Positions 9,146 to 18,738 of a stretch of 64,000 bases of DNA are shown in pieces. Made by a program: the position numbers and the translations under genes. The stretch's first letter is position 1, and every line of letters starts with the position of its first letter. The notes beneath the pieces are model-generated. The model was not told where the DNA came from. It did not search any database and saw only the letters and a list, made by a program, of their open reading frames with translations. The DNA lies in NCBI GenBank assembly GCA_947503305.1, contig CANNDF010000002.1, positions 186,001 to 250,000 on the forward strand. The letters are read 5' to 3'. Source of the stretch: an uncultured Dokdonia sp. (GTDB lineage Bacteria > Bacteroidota > Bacteroidia > Flavobacteriales > Flavobacteriaceae).

Positions 9146-10198
9146 ATGCGTCAAGTAGAATATATAATTGTGGGTCTAGGTCTAGCAGGAATTGCATTCT
9201 GTGAGCAATTAGAAAAAGCTGGAAAGTCATATATGGTATATGATCATCAAAGATCAGGAGCTAGTAGAATTGCTGCCGGATTATATAATCCAGTGATCTT
9301 AAAACGCTATACATTACCTTGGAAATCTATAGAACAATTTGACCTTGCATTGCCTTTTTTTAAATCCCTAGAGGCAAAATTAAGACTGAATATTATAAAA
9401 CCTATGCCAGTTCGGAAATTATTCTCCTCTATAGAAGATCAGAATAATTGGTTTACAGCCTCTGATAAGCCAGGGCTAGATCGTTTTGTAAAAGCATCAA
9501 TTACCTATAATGAGAACACAGCGATAAATGCCCCTTATCAATGTGGAGAAGTTCTGGAAACAGGAAGAATAGCTATTAAAGAATTACAGCAAGCATATCA
9601 AATATATCTGGAAGGTAAGAACGCTTTTGCGAAAGCAGATTTTACCCACTTAAATATTAAATTTCAAAAAGAGACAGTTACCTATGATGATCTAGTTGCA
9701 AAACATATTGTTTTTGCTGAAGGATACGGAATGAAAAACAACCCGTACTTTGGTGCGTTGCCCCTTGTAGGTAATAAAGGAGAATATATTATTATTAAAG
9801 CTCCTAAATTAAAGCTTACAGCAGCCTTAAAAACTTCTTTTTTTATAGTACCACTAGGGAATGATTTGTATAAAGTAGGAGCAACATTTAACTGGACAGA
9901 TAAAGATACAATTACTACACAGGAAGCTAAGGAGGAATTGATAGATAAGTTATCAGGAGTTATACAGTGTGACTATGAAATTATAGCTCAGGAAGCAGGA
10001 ATACGCCCTACAACGGGAGATCGTAGAGCCCTTGTCGGAATACACCCTAAGTTTACACAACTAGCACTATTAAACGGATTAGGGACACGAGGAATTATGG
10101 CTTCTCCATTGCTGGCAAAATACCTATATAACCATATAGAAAACGGAGTTGACTTGCCTCCAGAAATCGATATAAAGCGATTTCCTAAGAAGTTTTAG
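9146..10198 (+). CDS. FAD-dependent oxidoreductase (DAO fold)
   Basis: The 350-residue protein has an N-terminal dinucleotide-binding motif (GLGLAGIAFCEQL, with acidic Asp33 later in the Rossmann unit) and the C-terminal amino-acid-oxidase-like signature GIRPTTGDRRALVG. This places it in the DAO superfamily with ThiO and the MnmC C-terminal domain. The substrate cannot be read from the sequence. No signal peptide is present, so it should be cytoplasmic. It lies alone after the gldN terminator and overlaps the 3' end of the convergent DUF983 gene by 14 bases. A one-mismatch copy of the GCTTTCGCGAAAGC palindrome lies inside the coding frame near residue 162 (AFAKA). Confidence 0.85.
   Translation: MRQVEYIIVGLGLAGIAFCEQLEKAGKSYMVYDHQRSGASRIAAGLYNPVILKRYTLPWKSIEQFDLALPFFKSLEAKLRLNIIKPMPVRKLFSSIEDQNNWFTASDKPGLDRFVKASITYNENTAINAPYQCGEVLETGRIAIKELQQAYQIYLEGKNAFAKADFTHLNIKFQKETVTYDDLVAKHIVFAEGYGMKNNPYFGALPLVGNKGEYIIIKAPKLKLTAALKTSFFIVPLGNDLYKVGATFNWTDKDTITTQEAKEELIDKLSGVIQCDYEIIAQEAGIRPTTGDRRALVGIHPKFTQLALLNGLGTRGIMASPLLAKYLYNHIENGVDLPPEIDIKRFPKKF
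9623..9636. repeat. Degenerate copy of the GCTTTCGCGAAAGC palindrome
   Basis: GCTTTTGCGAAAGC differs from the window's palindrome family by one base. It lies in frame in the FAD oxidoreductase gene and encodes AFAKA, the same peptide as the perfect copy in the TolC-like gene. It could be a decaying element or chance codon usage. Confidence 0.4.
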
Positions 10199-10589
10199 AA
10201 GAAGATAATCTATCTTTTTCAGGATCATATTTCATAAAAAAATTAATCCAAATATTGCGTGATAAGCGCATGATAATAGGTAAAAGAATGACCATCGTTG
10301 CTAGTATGGATAGGAACATATTCATTCTAGAGGCCTCAAATAAGAAATAGGAAATCCCAAAAGCAATACCTGCAAATATAATTCCTACAGGATAACTCAC
10401 ATACATAGCCCCATAAAAAAAGGAAGGTTCAATCTTATACTTCGTATTGCAATGAGAGCATCGCTCATTCATTTTTAAAGTTTGAGAAAATATATAAGGA
10501 TTAGATTGTATATACATGGATTCATTATGACAAACCGGACATTTACCAAATAAAATACTATTGAGTTTTGTTCCTTTTAAAAAGCCCAT
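10185..10589 (-). CDS. DUF983 family zinc-ribbon membrane protein
   Basis: From the internal ATG (MGFLKGTKLNS) the protein has 134 residues. The 15 track residues before it are unlike the family and lie in the promoter region, so I prefer this start. Two CxxC pairs (CPVC and CSHC, about 28 residues apart) form a likely zinc ribbon, followed by FYGAMYVSYPVG and two transmembrane helices, the standard DUF983 layout. Function is unknown. It is divergent from the ABC-F gene and converges on the FAD oxidoreductase with a 14-base 3' overlap. Confidence 0.85.
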   Translation of the reverse strand: MGFLKGTKLNSILFGKCPVCHNESMYIQSNPYIFSQTLKMNERCSHCNTKYKIEPSFFYGAMYVSYPVGIIFAGIAFGISYFLFEASRMNMFLSILATMVILLPIIMRLSRNIWINFFMKYDPEKDRLSSSKTS

Positions 10590-10597
10590 GATAGAGA

Positions 10598-10628
10598 TTG
10601 TTTTAAAGTACAAATTTAAGCATCTTTG
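10598..10628 (+). promoter_or_regulatory. Putative promoter of the ABC-F gene
   Basis: TTG at 10598-10600, a 20-base spacer and CATCTTTG at 10621-10628 give a one-mismatch TAnnTTTG box about 20 bases before the ATG. The same spacing recurs at the gld and tail promoters. Confidence 0.5.
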
Positions 10629-10648
10629 CAGCAAAATTGCGTTAAGAA

Positions 10649-12562
10649 ATGCTCAACATACATAATCTTTCAGTATCCTTTCAAGGAGAATATCTTTTTG
10701 AAGAAATTACCTACCGTCTCAATGCAGGAGACAGAGTGGGATTAGTAGGAAAAAATGGAGCAGGAAAGTCTACCATGCTACGTATTATATCTGGAGAACA
10801 AGAATATGATACGGGAGCAATTGCAAAAGAGAAAGAAATCAAAATAGGATTTTTAAAGCAAGACATAGATTTTATAGAAGGCCGTACCGTACTAGAAGAA
10901 TCCTATGAAGCCTTTTCAGAAATTAAAACATTAGAAGCACAGCTGGAAGAAATCAATACACAACTGGCTGAGCGTACAGATTATGAATCTGATAGTTATA
11001 ATCAACTTATGATAGACCTCAACGAGGTACAACATCAGTATGAAATCCATGGAGGATATAACTACCAGGGAGATACAGAACGTATACTTCAAGGGTTAGG
11101 ATTCAACAGAGAAGATTTTAATAAACTTACTGATACTTTTTCTGGAGGGTGGCGTATGCGTATAGAGCTTGCAAAATTATTATTACAAAGCAACGATATC
11201 CTGCTACTAGATGAGCCTACCAATCACCTGGATATAGAATCTATTATTTGGCTGGAAGGATTTTTAAAGAATTATGCAGGTGCTGTTGTGATTGTATCAC
11301 ATGATAAAATGTTTTTGGATAATGTGACAAATCGTACCATTGAGATATCATTAGGACGCATCTATGACTATCCAAAGCCTTACACAAAATATTTGGTACT
11401 TCGTCAGGAAATACGTGAACAACAATTGGCCTCTCAAAAGAACCAGCAAAAACAAATACAACAGACGGAGAAGCTCATAGAAAAATTTCGCGCCAAAGCA
11501 TCAAAAGCAACCATGGCGCAATCTCTTATAAAAAAACTAGATAAGATAGACCGTATCGAAGTAGATGAAGATGATAACAGTGTCATGACTCTTAAATTCC
11601 CTATATCTATCACTCCGGGAAAAGTTGTTGTAGAAGCAGAAGCAGTAGCAAAAAACTATGGAGATAAGAAAGTACTTCAAGATATAGAGCTCCTTATAGA
11701 ACGCGATACAAAAACAGCATTTGTAGGGCAGAACGGACAAGGAAAATCTACGCTTGCAAAAATTATAGTAGGCGAGTTGGCACATGACGGTCACCTTAAA
11801 CTAGGGCATAATGTGGAGATAGGCTATTTTGCTCAGAATCAGGCAGAATATCTGGACGGAAGTAAGACCGTAGAAGAAACCATGATTGATGCTGCAGATG
11901 AAAAAACAAGACCAAGAGTACGCGATATCTTAGGATCGTTTTTATTCCGAGGAGAAGAAGTAGATAAATATGTGCGCGTATTATCAGGAGGAGAACGCAA
12001 CAGGCTTGCACTTGCAAAGATGATGTTACAACCCTTCAATGTATTGGTGATGGATGAGCCTACCAATCATTTAGATATTAAGTCAAAAAATGTTCTTAAA
12101 GAAGCGCTTAAAAGTTTTGAAGGAACACTGATCGTAGTATCTCACGACCGTGACTTTTTACAAGGACTTACAGATCGTGTCTATGAGTTTAAAGATCACC
12201 GTATCAAAGAATATCTGGGAGATATAGATTATTACTTAGAAGAACGCGCTGTAGATAACCTGCGAGAAGTAGAAAAAAGGGAAGTAAAAAAAGTAGTCGA
12301 AGCCCCCAAAACGGATAATAAGAAATCTTACGAAGATCAGAAAAAGCTTAAATCTCTTAACAACCGCCTCAGTAAAGTAGAAGCTACCATCAATACACTG
12401 GAGCGAGAAATTAAAGAAATAGATGTAGAGCTAGCAACAAATTATGATGCTACGATCGCAAAACCAGATTTTTTTGATACCTATCAAAAGAAGAAAGATG
12501 CACTAGCAAAGCGCATGGAAGAATGGGAAGAAATAACCGAAGATCTAGAAAATCTATCATAA
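10649..12562 (+). CDS. ABC-F family ATPase (Uup-like)
   Basis: The soluble 637-residue protein has two ABC ATPase domains and no membrane segment. Domain 1 has Walker A GKNGAGKS, signature FSGGWRMR and Walker B LLLLDEPTNHLD. Domain 2 has GQNGQGKS, LSGGERNR and VLVMDEPTNHLD. A charged helical linker lies between them, and a C-terminal coiled coil (from about residue 565) resembles the DNA/RNA-binding tail of Uup. Family members act on the ribosome or on replication-related DNA structures. Which subtype this is cannot be settled by eye. It is transcribed alone, divergent from the DUF983 gene. Confidence 0.93.
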   Translation: MLNIHNLSVSFQGEYLFEEITYRLNAGDRVGLVGKNGAGKSTMLRIISGEQEYDTGAIAKEKEIKIGFLKQDIDFIEGRTVLEESYEAFSEIKTLEAQLEEINTQLAERTDYESDSYNQLMIDLNEVQHQYEIHGGYNYQGDTERILQGLGFNREDFNKLTDTFSGGWRMRIELAKLLLQSNDILLLDEPTNHLDIESIIWLEGFLKNYAGAVVIVSHDKMFLDNVTNRTIEISLGRIYDYPKPYTKYLVLRQEIREQQLASQKNQQKQIQQTEKLIEKFRAKASKATMAQSLIKKLDKIDRIEVDEDDNSVMTLKFPISITPGKVVVEAEAVAKNYGDKKVLQDIELLIERDTKTAFVGQNGQGKSTLAKIIVGELAHDGHLKLGHNVEIGYFAQNQAEYLDGSKTVEETMIDAADEKTRPRVRDILGSFLFRGEEVDKYVRVLSGGERNRLALAKMMLQPFNVLVMDEPTNHLDIKSKNVLKEALKSFEGTLIVVSHDRDFLQGLTDRVYEFKDHRIKEYLGDIDYYLEERAVDNLREVEKREVKKVVEAPKTDNKKSYEDQKKLKSLNNRLSKVEATINTLEREIKEIDVELATNYDATIAKPDFFDTYQKKKDALAKRMEEWEEITEDLENLS

Positions 12563-12685
12563 ACCCATCCTAGGGAGTATTCTATACATAATTATTTTAT
12601 GACTTCTTTAACGCCTCTACATCTGTAGGGGTTATAGTTTTGCAAGACTATTTTAAGGATTTAGTAAGGTAGTATAAATGTATAT

Positions 12686-12699
12686 GCTTTCGCGAAAGC
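12686..12699. repeat. Palindrome GCTTTCGCGAAAGC, copy 1
   Basis: A perfect 14-base palindrome in the 173-base gap between the ABC-F gene and the efflux operon, about 36 bases before the adaptor ATG. The flank extends to GCGTATA, as at the tolC copy. Confidence 0.85.
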
Positions 12700-12735
12700 G
12701 TATACCTACGTAAATCCATTAATCATCAGACCAAA

Positions 12736-13893
12736 ATGATATTACGAAAAATATTATTATCCCTTTTAGGACTTGTGTTAATAGGCCTATCAGTGATGTT
12801 TGCAGCATCGCTTATCTCTGGAAACAAACGACAACGCCCCAAGCCTAAAAAGGTTATAAAAACGGTATTTGTAGATACAGTCCAAAACACAACGATACCA
12901 ATCATGATTGCTGCAAACGGGAACTTGGTCTCACAACGTAGGTTAGAACTTTTTTCAGAAGTGCAAGGCGTATTACAGGGGAGTCGTAAGCTTTTTAAAC
13001 CTGGACAAGAATATAAAAAAGGAGAGACCTTATTACGTCTTAATAGTGCAGAGTATTATGCTACGGTACAATCCCAAAAAAGTAATCTGTATAATCAGAT
13101 TACAGCAATAATGCCAGATTTGCGATTAGATTATCCAGAAGCATTTTCTAAGTGGCAAGCCTATTTAGAGAGTTTTGATGTAGATAAAACGGTTCCACCA
13201 TTACCAGAAATGACTTCAGAAAAAGAAAGTTATTTTATAACAGGACGTAATATTCCATCTACCTATTACAATGTCAAAAACTTAGAACAACGTCTTAGTA
13301 AATACCGGATATCTGCTCCATTTACAGGCATACTCACGCAAGCTCTTGTAACAGAAGGAACACTTGTGCGACCAGGGCAAAAACTGGGAGAATATATAGA
13401 TACAAGTGTCTATGAACTAGAAGTCGCTATCAGTAAATCCTATGCAGATCTATTACAAGTAGGAAATACGGTAGCCTTATCAACACTGGATAAAGAAAAA
13501 GAATACCAAGGAAAAGTTGTCCGTGTCAATGGGAATATAGATCAGGCATCACAAACGATCAATGCCTATATAGAAGTAAAAGACCCATCATTACGAGAAG
13601 GCGTATACCTGGAAGCAAACTTAAATGCACGACAAGAAGAAAATGCCATTTCTGTATCACGTAGTTTATTACAGCCTAATGATCAATTATTTGTGGTACG
13701 TGATTCTATACTGGATATCGTAGATGTTACTCCTGTATATTACTCTGATAAGGAAGTTGTACTTAGAGATGTACCTAACGGAGCAGTTATCGTAAGTAAG
13801 CCAGTACCTGGAGCCTATGCAGGAATGCTAGTAAAGATTTATCAAGAAAAGCAGAAGAACCTGCAAGATAAAACAGCACTAAAAACAGAATAG
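12736..13893 (+). CDS. RND efflux periplasmic adaptor (MFP)
   Basis: The 385-residue protein has an N-terminal membrane anchor (LLSLLGLVLIGLSVMFAASL) followed by a membrane-fusion-protein architecture: barrel-sandwich hybrid halves (around LFSEVQGVLQ and ISAPFTGILTQALVTEGTLV), a helical hairpin between them, and a beta-barrel region. It would link the inner-membrane pump encoded 2 bases downstream to an outer-membrane channel. The signal sequence lacks a lipobox. The substrate is not readable from the sequence. First gene of a tight four-gene operon. Confidence 0.92.
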   Translation: MILRKILLSLLGLVLIGLSVMFAASLISGNKRQRPKPKKVIKTVFVDTVQNTTIPIMIAANGNLVSQRRLELFSEVQGVLQGSRKLFKPGQEYKKGETLLRLNSAEYYATVQSQKSNLYNQITAIMPDLRLDYPEAFSKWQAYLESFDVDKTVPPLPEMTSEKESYFITGRNIPSTYYNVKNLEQRLSKYRISAPFTGILTQALVTEGTLVRPGQKLGEYIDTSVYELEVAISKSYADLLQVGNTVALSTLDKEKEYQGKVVRVNGNIDQASQTINAYIEVKDPSLREGVYLEANLNARQEENAISVSRSLLQPNDQLFVVRDSILDIVDVTPVYYSDKEVVLRDVPNGAVIVSKPVPGAYAGMLVKIYQEKQKNLQDKTALKTE

Positions 13894-13895
13894 CA

Positions 13896-16800
13896 ATGCG
13901 TAAATTAATAGAATACTTTATTAAGTATCACGTTGCTGTAAATGTCATCGTGATTGCATTCTTTATTTTTGGAGTTGCAGGAGCGCTCTCCTTAAAATCC
14001 TCTTTCTTTCCGCTGGTAGACTCTAAGAACATTGTCATTAATGTGACGTATCCTGGGGCATCACCACAAGAAGTAGAAGAAGGAATTGTCTTGAAGATAG
14101 AAGATAACCTTAAAGGGCTGGCAGGTGTAGAAAGAGTTACCTCAACATCACGAGAAAATAGTGGGTCTATTAACGTAGAGATCGAAAAAGGAAAAGATAT
14201 AGATTTTATGCTATTGGAAGTAAAAAATGCGGTAGACCGCGTACCTTCATTTCCAGTAGGAATGGAACCTTTGGTGGTTTCTAAACTAGAAGCCATAAGG
14301 CAAACCATTTCTTTTGCAATAAGTGGTGATAATATTCCGCTAGCAACATTAAAACAGATAGGACGGCAGGTAGAAAATGATATCCGGGGGATTGATGGAA
14401 TCTCTCAGATTAGTATCACAGGATATCCTGCCGAAGAAATAGAAATAGCAGTCAATGAGAACAGCCTTCTGGCATATAATATGTCATTTACAGAAGTATC
14501 TCAAGCCGTAGCAAGAGCCAATATACTTACGACAGGAGGTACTATTAAAACTGATGCCGAAGAGTATTTAATACGCGCAAACAATAGATCTTATTATGGA
14601 GACGAACTTTCAAATCTTATCGTACGTGCCGATGCATCGGGAAGAACTATTCGATTAAAAGATGTAGCTCAAGTACGGGATCGTTTTTCGGAAACTGCCA
14701 ATGCCAATTATTTTAACGGAGATCTAGCTGTTAATGTAACGATCACAAGTACAAACACAGAAGATCTAATCTCTTCGTCCGAAAAAGCAAAAGAGTATAT
14801 AGAAGAGTTTAATCAGAAGTATAATAATGTCCAGCTCAGTGTTGTAAGTGATCTATCTATAACATTGGTACAACGTACAGAGTTACTTACAGAAAACGCC
14901 ATTATCGGAATGATTCTGGTATTGATTTTTCTATCGCTATTTCTCAATACACGATTGGCATTTTGGGTAGCCTTTGGACTTCCCGTAGCCTTTCTTGGAA
15001 TGTTTGCATTTGCAAGCTATTTTAATGTTACGATTAATGTACTTTCTCTATTCGGGATGATTATTGTTATTGGTATTTTGGTAGATGATGGGATCGTTAT
15101 TGCCGAAAATATATACCAGCATTACGAACGGGGAAAAGAACCGATACAAGCTGCCGTAGATGGTGTGATGGAAGTAATTCCGCCTATTTTATCTGCTATT
15201 GCAACAACGATACTGGCATTTGGGATTTTCTTATTTCTAGATGGCCGTATTGGAGACTTTTTTGGCGAAGTTTCGGTCGTGGTGATTCTCACACTAGTCG
15301 TATCTCTGGTAGAAGCATTGATTATATTACCCGCACATCTTGCCCATTCCAAAGCCTTACGTAAGCAGGATAAAAAACCTAAAACAACAATAGGCAGACT
15401 CTTTGCAAAATTGCGGTATATCAACACCTTTGGTGATGCTATTATGAAGTGGTTACGAGATAAACTATATAGTCCCGCATTACGATTTGCATTAACCTAC
15501 AAATTCTTGACCTTCTCTTTCTTTATTGTGTTTTTAATTCTTACGATAGGAAGTGTAGGAGGGGGGACAATACGAGGCGCTTTTTTCCCTCGTATTGCAA
15601 GTGATCGTATTGCAGTAACACTTGATATGCCCAATGGGACAAACGAACGGGTTACAGATAGTATTATCTCATTTATAGAAGACAAAGCGATAGAAGTTAA
15701 TGAGGAACTTACCAAAGAGTTTTTGTCAGGGACAGATAAGATTTTGGTCGAAAATATGATTAAGAATATCGGTCCTGGGTCTGCTGCAGCTTCTTTAACT
15801 ATTAATATGCTCCCTGGAGAAGAACGTCCTAATGAGATTACCTCAGATATGGTGACCCAACTTTTACGCGAAAAAGTGGGCCCTATCATAGGCGTAGAGA
15901 GTCTTGTTTATGGAAGTGGTGGGAATTTTGGGGGAAGACCCGTGTCTGTATCGCTCTTAGGAAATAATATTGCCGAACTCAAAGCTGCAAAAGCTGAACT
16001 TAAAGAATCCCTGGTAAGTAACCAATTGCTTAAGGATGTAACAGATAATGACCCTGCAGGTATTAAAGAAATACGATTAGAACTTAATGATAATGCCTAT
16101 GCCTTAGGACTCAATCTTAGAGATGTAATGGCGCAAGTACGAACAGCTTTCTTTGGATCTCAAGCACAACGTTTTCAAAGAGGACAAGATGAGATACGTG
16201 TATGGGTACGTTATGATCGTGATAATAGATCTTCTATCAATGATCTGAATGATATGCGTATCACTACTGTTACAGGAGATCGTATTCCATTAAATGAAGT
16301 AGCGACCTATAGTATAGAACGTGGAGATGTTGCTGTAAATCATCTGGATGGCCGTAGAGAGATTCAAATCTCTGCCGATTTAAAAAACCCTAATGAAACC
16401 AGTGCTACAGATATTCTTACAGAAATACGTACGGTTACTATGCCAGAAATATTGTCAAAATACCCTACAGTAACCCCTTCTTATGAAGGTCAAAATCGAG
16501 AAGCAGGAAAACTTCTGGCTTCTTTAAAACCAGTGGGGCTTACGGTATTGATGCTCATTTTTATAACGATTGCTTTTACGTTTAGGAGTTATAGTCAACC
16601 GTTATTACTATTATTATTGATACCTCTTAGTTTGCCGGCCGTAGCATGGGGGCATTGGATACACGACTTCCCGATTAATATTTTATCTATGTTAGGTGTG
16701 ATAGCTCTCATAGGAATTATGGTAAATGACGGGCTGGTACTTATAGGAAAATTTAATAGTAATCTTAGATCAGGAATGACATTTGATGAGGCGATTTATG

Positions 16801-17171
16801 AAGCGGGACGCTCTCGTTTTAGAGCTATATTTTTAACGTCTATTACTACTATTGCAGGTCTGGCACCTCTTATTTTTGAGGAAAGCAGACAAGCACAATT
16901 CTTAATTCCTATGGCCATATCTATTGCGTATGGAATCGGTTTTGCCACCTTACTTACGTTAATTGTACTTCCTATATTCTTATCCTTTAGTAATTTTTGG
17001 AAACGAGAATTTACATGGCTTTTTGCAAACAGACCTATCAGTAAAGAAGAAGTAGAACGCGCTATTAAAGAACAAAAAGAAGAAGAACATTTTCCACCTT
17101 CGAGAGCAGCAACGCAAGAAGCTTTTGATGCAAATCAACCTCAAACAAAATCGACAGTATATGATGCTTAA
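13896..17171 (+). CDS. RND family efflux pump permease (AcrB-like)
   Basis: The 1091-residue protein has the RND layout: TM1, a large periplasmic porter domain, TM2-6, a second porter domain and TM8-12. The proton-relay helix carries adjacent aspartates in IGILVDDGIVIAENIY, and the pseudo-symmetric repeat has IGIMVNDGLVLIGKF. It would export drugs, lipophilic compounds or possibly metals by proton antiport across the inner membrane. No CzcA-type or lipid-specific signature was recognised. It starts 2 bases after the adaptor stop and overlaps the TolC-like gene. Confidence 0.93.
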   Translation: MRKLIEYFIKYHVAVNVIVIAFFIFGVAGALSLKSSFFPLVDSKNIVINVTYPGASPQEVEEGIVLKIEDNLKGLAGVERVTSTSRENSGSINVEIEKGKDIDFMLLEVKNAVDRVPSFPVGMEPLVVSKLEAIRQTISFAISGDNIPLATLKQIGRQVENDIRGIDGISQISITGYPAEEIEIAVNENSLLAYNMSFTEVSQAVARANILTTGGTIKTDAEEYLIRANNRSYYGDELSNLIVRADASGRTIRLKDVAQVRDRFSETANANYFNGDLAVNVTITSTNTEDLISSSEKAKEYIEEFNQKYNNVQLSVVSDLSITLVQRTELLTENAIIGMILVLIFLSLFLNTRLAFWVAFGLPVAFLGMFAFASYFNVTINVLSLFGMIIVIGILVDDGIVIAENIYQHYERGKEPIQAAVDGVMEVIPPILSAIATTILAFGIFLFLDGRIGDFFGEVSVVVILTLVVSLVEALIILPAHLAHSKALRKQDKKPKTTIGRLFAKLRYINTFGDAIMKWLRDKLYSPALRFALTYKFLTFSFFIVFLILTIGSVGGGTIRGAFFPRIASDRIAVTLDMPNGTNERVTDSIISFIEDKAIEVNEELTKEFLSGTDKILVENMIKNIGPGSAAASLTINMLPGEERPNEITSDMVTQLLREKVGPIIGVESLVYGSGGNFGGRPVSVSLLGNNIAELKAAKAELKESLVSNQLLKDVTDNDPAGIKEIRLELNDNAYALGLNLRDVMAQVRTAFFGSQAQRFQRGQDEIRVWVRYDRDNRSSINDLNDMRITTVTGDRIPLNEVATYSIERGDVAVNHLDGRREIQISADLKNPNETSATDILTEIRTVTMPEILSKYPTVTPSYEGQNREAGKLLASLKPVGLTVLMLIFITIAFTFRSYSQPLLLLLLIPLSLPAVAWGHWIHDFPINILSMLGVIALIGIMVNDGLVLIGKFNSNLRSGMTFDEAIYEAGRSRFRAIFLTSITTIAGLAPLIFEESRQAQFLIPMAISIAYGIGFATLLTLIVLPIFLSFSNFWKREFTWLFANRPISKEEVERAIKEQKEEEHFPPSRAATQEAFDANQPQTKSTVYDA

Positions 17172-18525
17172 GAAGTATGCTCTTAATGCTATTGTGGTTT
17201 TATGCGCTTTCGCGAAAGCGTATACCCAAGAATTACCTGCAGTCATCTTATCCAAAGAGCAAGCTGTGACGACGATGCTAGATAATAATTTTGGAATCCA
17301 AATTGCAAATAATCAAGTAGCGATTGCCAAAAACAATACAAGTATTTTAAATGGAGATTTTCTTCCTAGTTTAACTGGGAATGCAGGAACCAATTTTGAT
17401 CGGTCAGATAGCACTACCGATTTTGGCGGGGCACTAGACGCTAATGGCAATCCCAGACCTGATAATGTTATTAACGCAGCCGAGACTACACGATATAACG
17501 CTTCTATAAATCTGGACTATACCCTTTTTGATGGATTGGGACGTCATTATAATTTTAAGCAATTAAAAGAACAGTACAACCTCTCACAATTACAGGCAAG
17601 AGAAACGATAGAAAATACAATGCTACAGCTTTTTAGTGTGTATTATGAAGTGGCAAGACTGGAAGAAAATGTAGGCGTACTAGAAAACGCATTACAGATC
17701 TCAAAAGAACGAGCAATCCGTGCGTCGTATCAATTTGAGTATGGGCAGGCAAATAAGCTTCAAGTGCTTAATGCGCAAGTAGATATTACTACAGATAGTA
17801 TTAATGTATTAAATGCACGCCAAAACTTACGTAATGCACAACGGGATTTAAATGTAGTACTTAATCAAAACCTTGAAGATAACATAGTAGCAGATACTAC
17901 GGTTGTTTTTATAAGTACATTGCTTATAGATAGCTATATAGAAAAAGCAACTCAGAATAATGTACGTTTGTTACAAGCAGAACGCGATATGGCGATTAGT
18001 GATTACCAGATTAAAGGCGCAAAGGCGCTATTTCTTCCTACTGTAGGACTTACAGGGAGTTATGGCTGGAACCGATCTAATAATCCTGCTTCTGCCTTTT
18101 TTCCAAGTACGACAGCTACCTCATCATCTCTTGCTGTAGGCGCAAGCTTGCGATGGGATATTTTTGATGGTGGCCGTGCCATCACGGGATTAAAAAATGC
18201 AAAAATTGTTCTAGATAGTCAAGAGCTTACTAAAAAACGATTAGAACAAGAAGTAGCTCGGGATATTGCAAATGCAAAAGGGAATTATTCAAATGCAGTT
18301 GCTATTTATGATTTGCAAGAGCAAAATGTGCTTACAAACCAAGACAATTTTACACGTTCTCAAGAACGTCTGAAATTAGGGCAAATCACCAGTGTAGAAT
18401 TTAGACAGGCACAATTAAATTTATTAAATGCACAAGTGACCAAAAATGCGGCAAAGTATACTGCAAAACTTGCTGAATTACAGGTATTGCAACTTACGGG
18501 TCAATTACTTAATGTGGATTTTTAA
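17161..18525 (+). CDS. TolC-family outer-membrane efflux channel
   Basis: I place the start at 17161 (or 17164), not at the track's 17125, because MMLKKYALNAIVVLCAFAKA is a normal signal peptide and the ATG overlaps the RND stop (ATGCTTAA). The mature protein has the duplicated outer-membrane-efflux repeat with long helices, and the equivalent strands GLGRHYNFKQLKEQ and DGGRAITGLKNAK. It would form the trimeric exit duct of this tripartite pump. The end of the signal peptide, AFAKA, is encoded by a perfect copy of the window's dispersed palindrome. The stop overlaps the next small gene (TAATG). Confidence 0.92.
   Translation: MMLKKYALNAIVVLCAFAKAYTQELPAVILSKEQAVTTMLDNNFGIQIANNQVAIAKNNTSILNGDFLPSLTGNAGTNFDRSDSTTDFGGALDANGNPRPDNVINAAETTRYNASINLDYTLFDGLGRHYNFKQLKEQYNLSQLQARETIENTMLQLFSVYYEVARLEENVGVLENALQISKERAIRASYQFEYGQANKLQVLNAQVDITTDSINVLNARQNLRNAQRDLNVVLNQNLEDNIVADTTVVFISTLLIDSYIEKATQNNVRLLQAERDMAISDYQIKGAKALFLPTVGLTGSYGWNRSNNPASAFFPSTTATSSSLAVGASLRWDIFDGGRAITGLKNAKIVLDSQELTKKRLEQEVARDIANAKGNYSNAVAIYDLQEQNVLTNQDNFTRSQERLKLGQITSVEFRQAQLNLLNAQVTKNAAKYTAKLAELQVLQLTGQLLNVDF
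17206..17219. repeat. Palindrome GCTTTCGCGAAAGC inside the TolC-like gene, copy 2
   Basis: A perfect 14-base copy, extended by GCGTATA, lies in frame and encodes AFAKA at the C-region of the signal peptide. AKA immediately before Tyr is an acceptable signal peptidase I site. It is the only perfect copy inside a gene in this window. Confidence 0.9.
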
Positions 18526-18704
18526 TGATAGAGCATTTTTTTCAATGTCCGTATTGCTGGGAGGAGATTTCTATGCTTTTGGACACCTCTATAAGTAGTT
18601 CATATATAGAAGATTGTGAGGTGTGTTGTCATCCTATTAAAGTCAATACTTCCTTTACTGATGGAGATTTAACGTTCTTTTATGCAGAAAGTATAGAACA
18701 ATAG
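18525..18704 (+). CDS. Small CPXCG-type zinc-ribbon protein (59 aa)
   Basis: This ORF is one residue below the track cutoff. It begins in the TAATG overlap with the TolC-like gene and encodes MIEHFFQCPYCWEEISMLLD..., with a CPYC pair and a CEVCC group about 20 residues later, followed by a hydrophobic and acidic tail. This matches the family annotated CPXCG motif-containing cysteine-rich protein, which occurs as a small soluble gene in many bacteria. Function is unknown and a zinc-ribbon fold is inferred from the four cysteines. Translational coupling to the efflux operon is likely. Confidence 0.8.
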   Translation: MIEHFFQCPYCWEEISMLLDTSISSSYIEDCEVCCHPIKVNTSFTDGDLTFFYAESIEQ

Positions 18705-18738
18705 CTATCTTTATAAGAACAACCACTCACAAGACTAC

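Noticed and set aside
15497-15889. Minus-strand ORF within the RND pump gene (and many similar lines)
   Set aside because: Antisense shadow of a long, clearly coding frame with intact family motifs; no independent start or homology.
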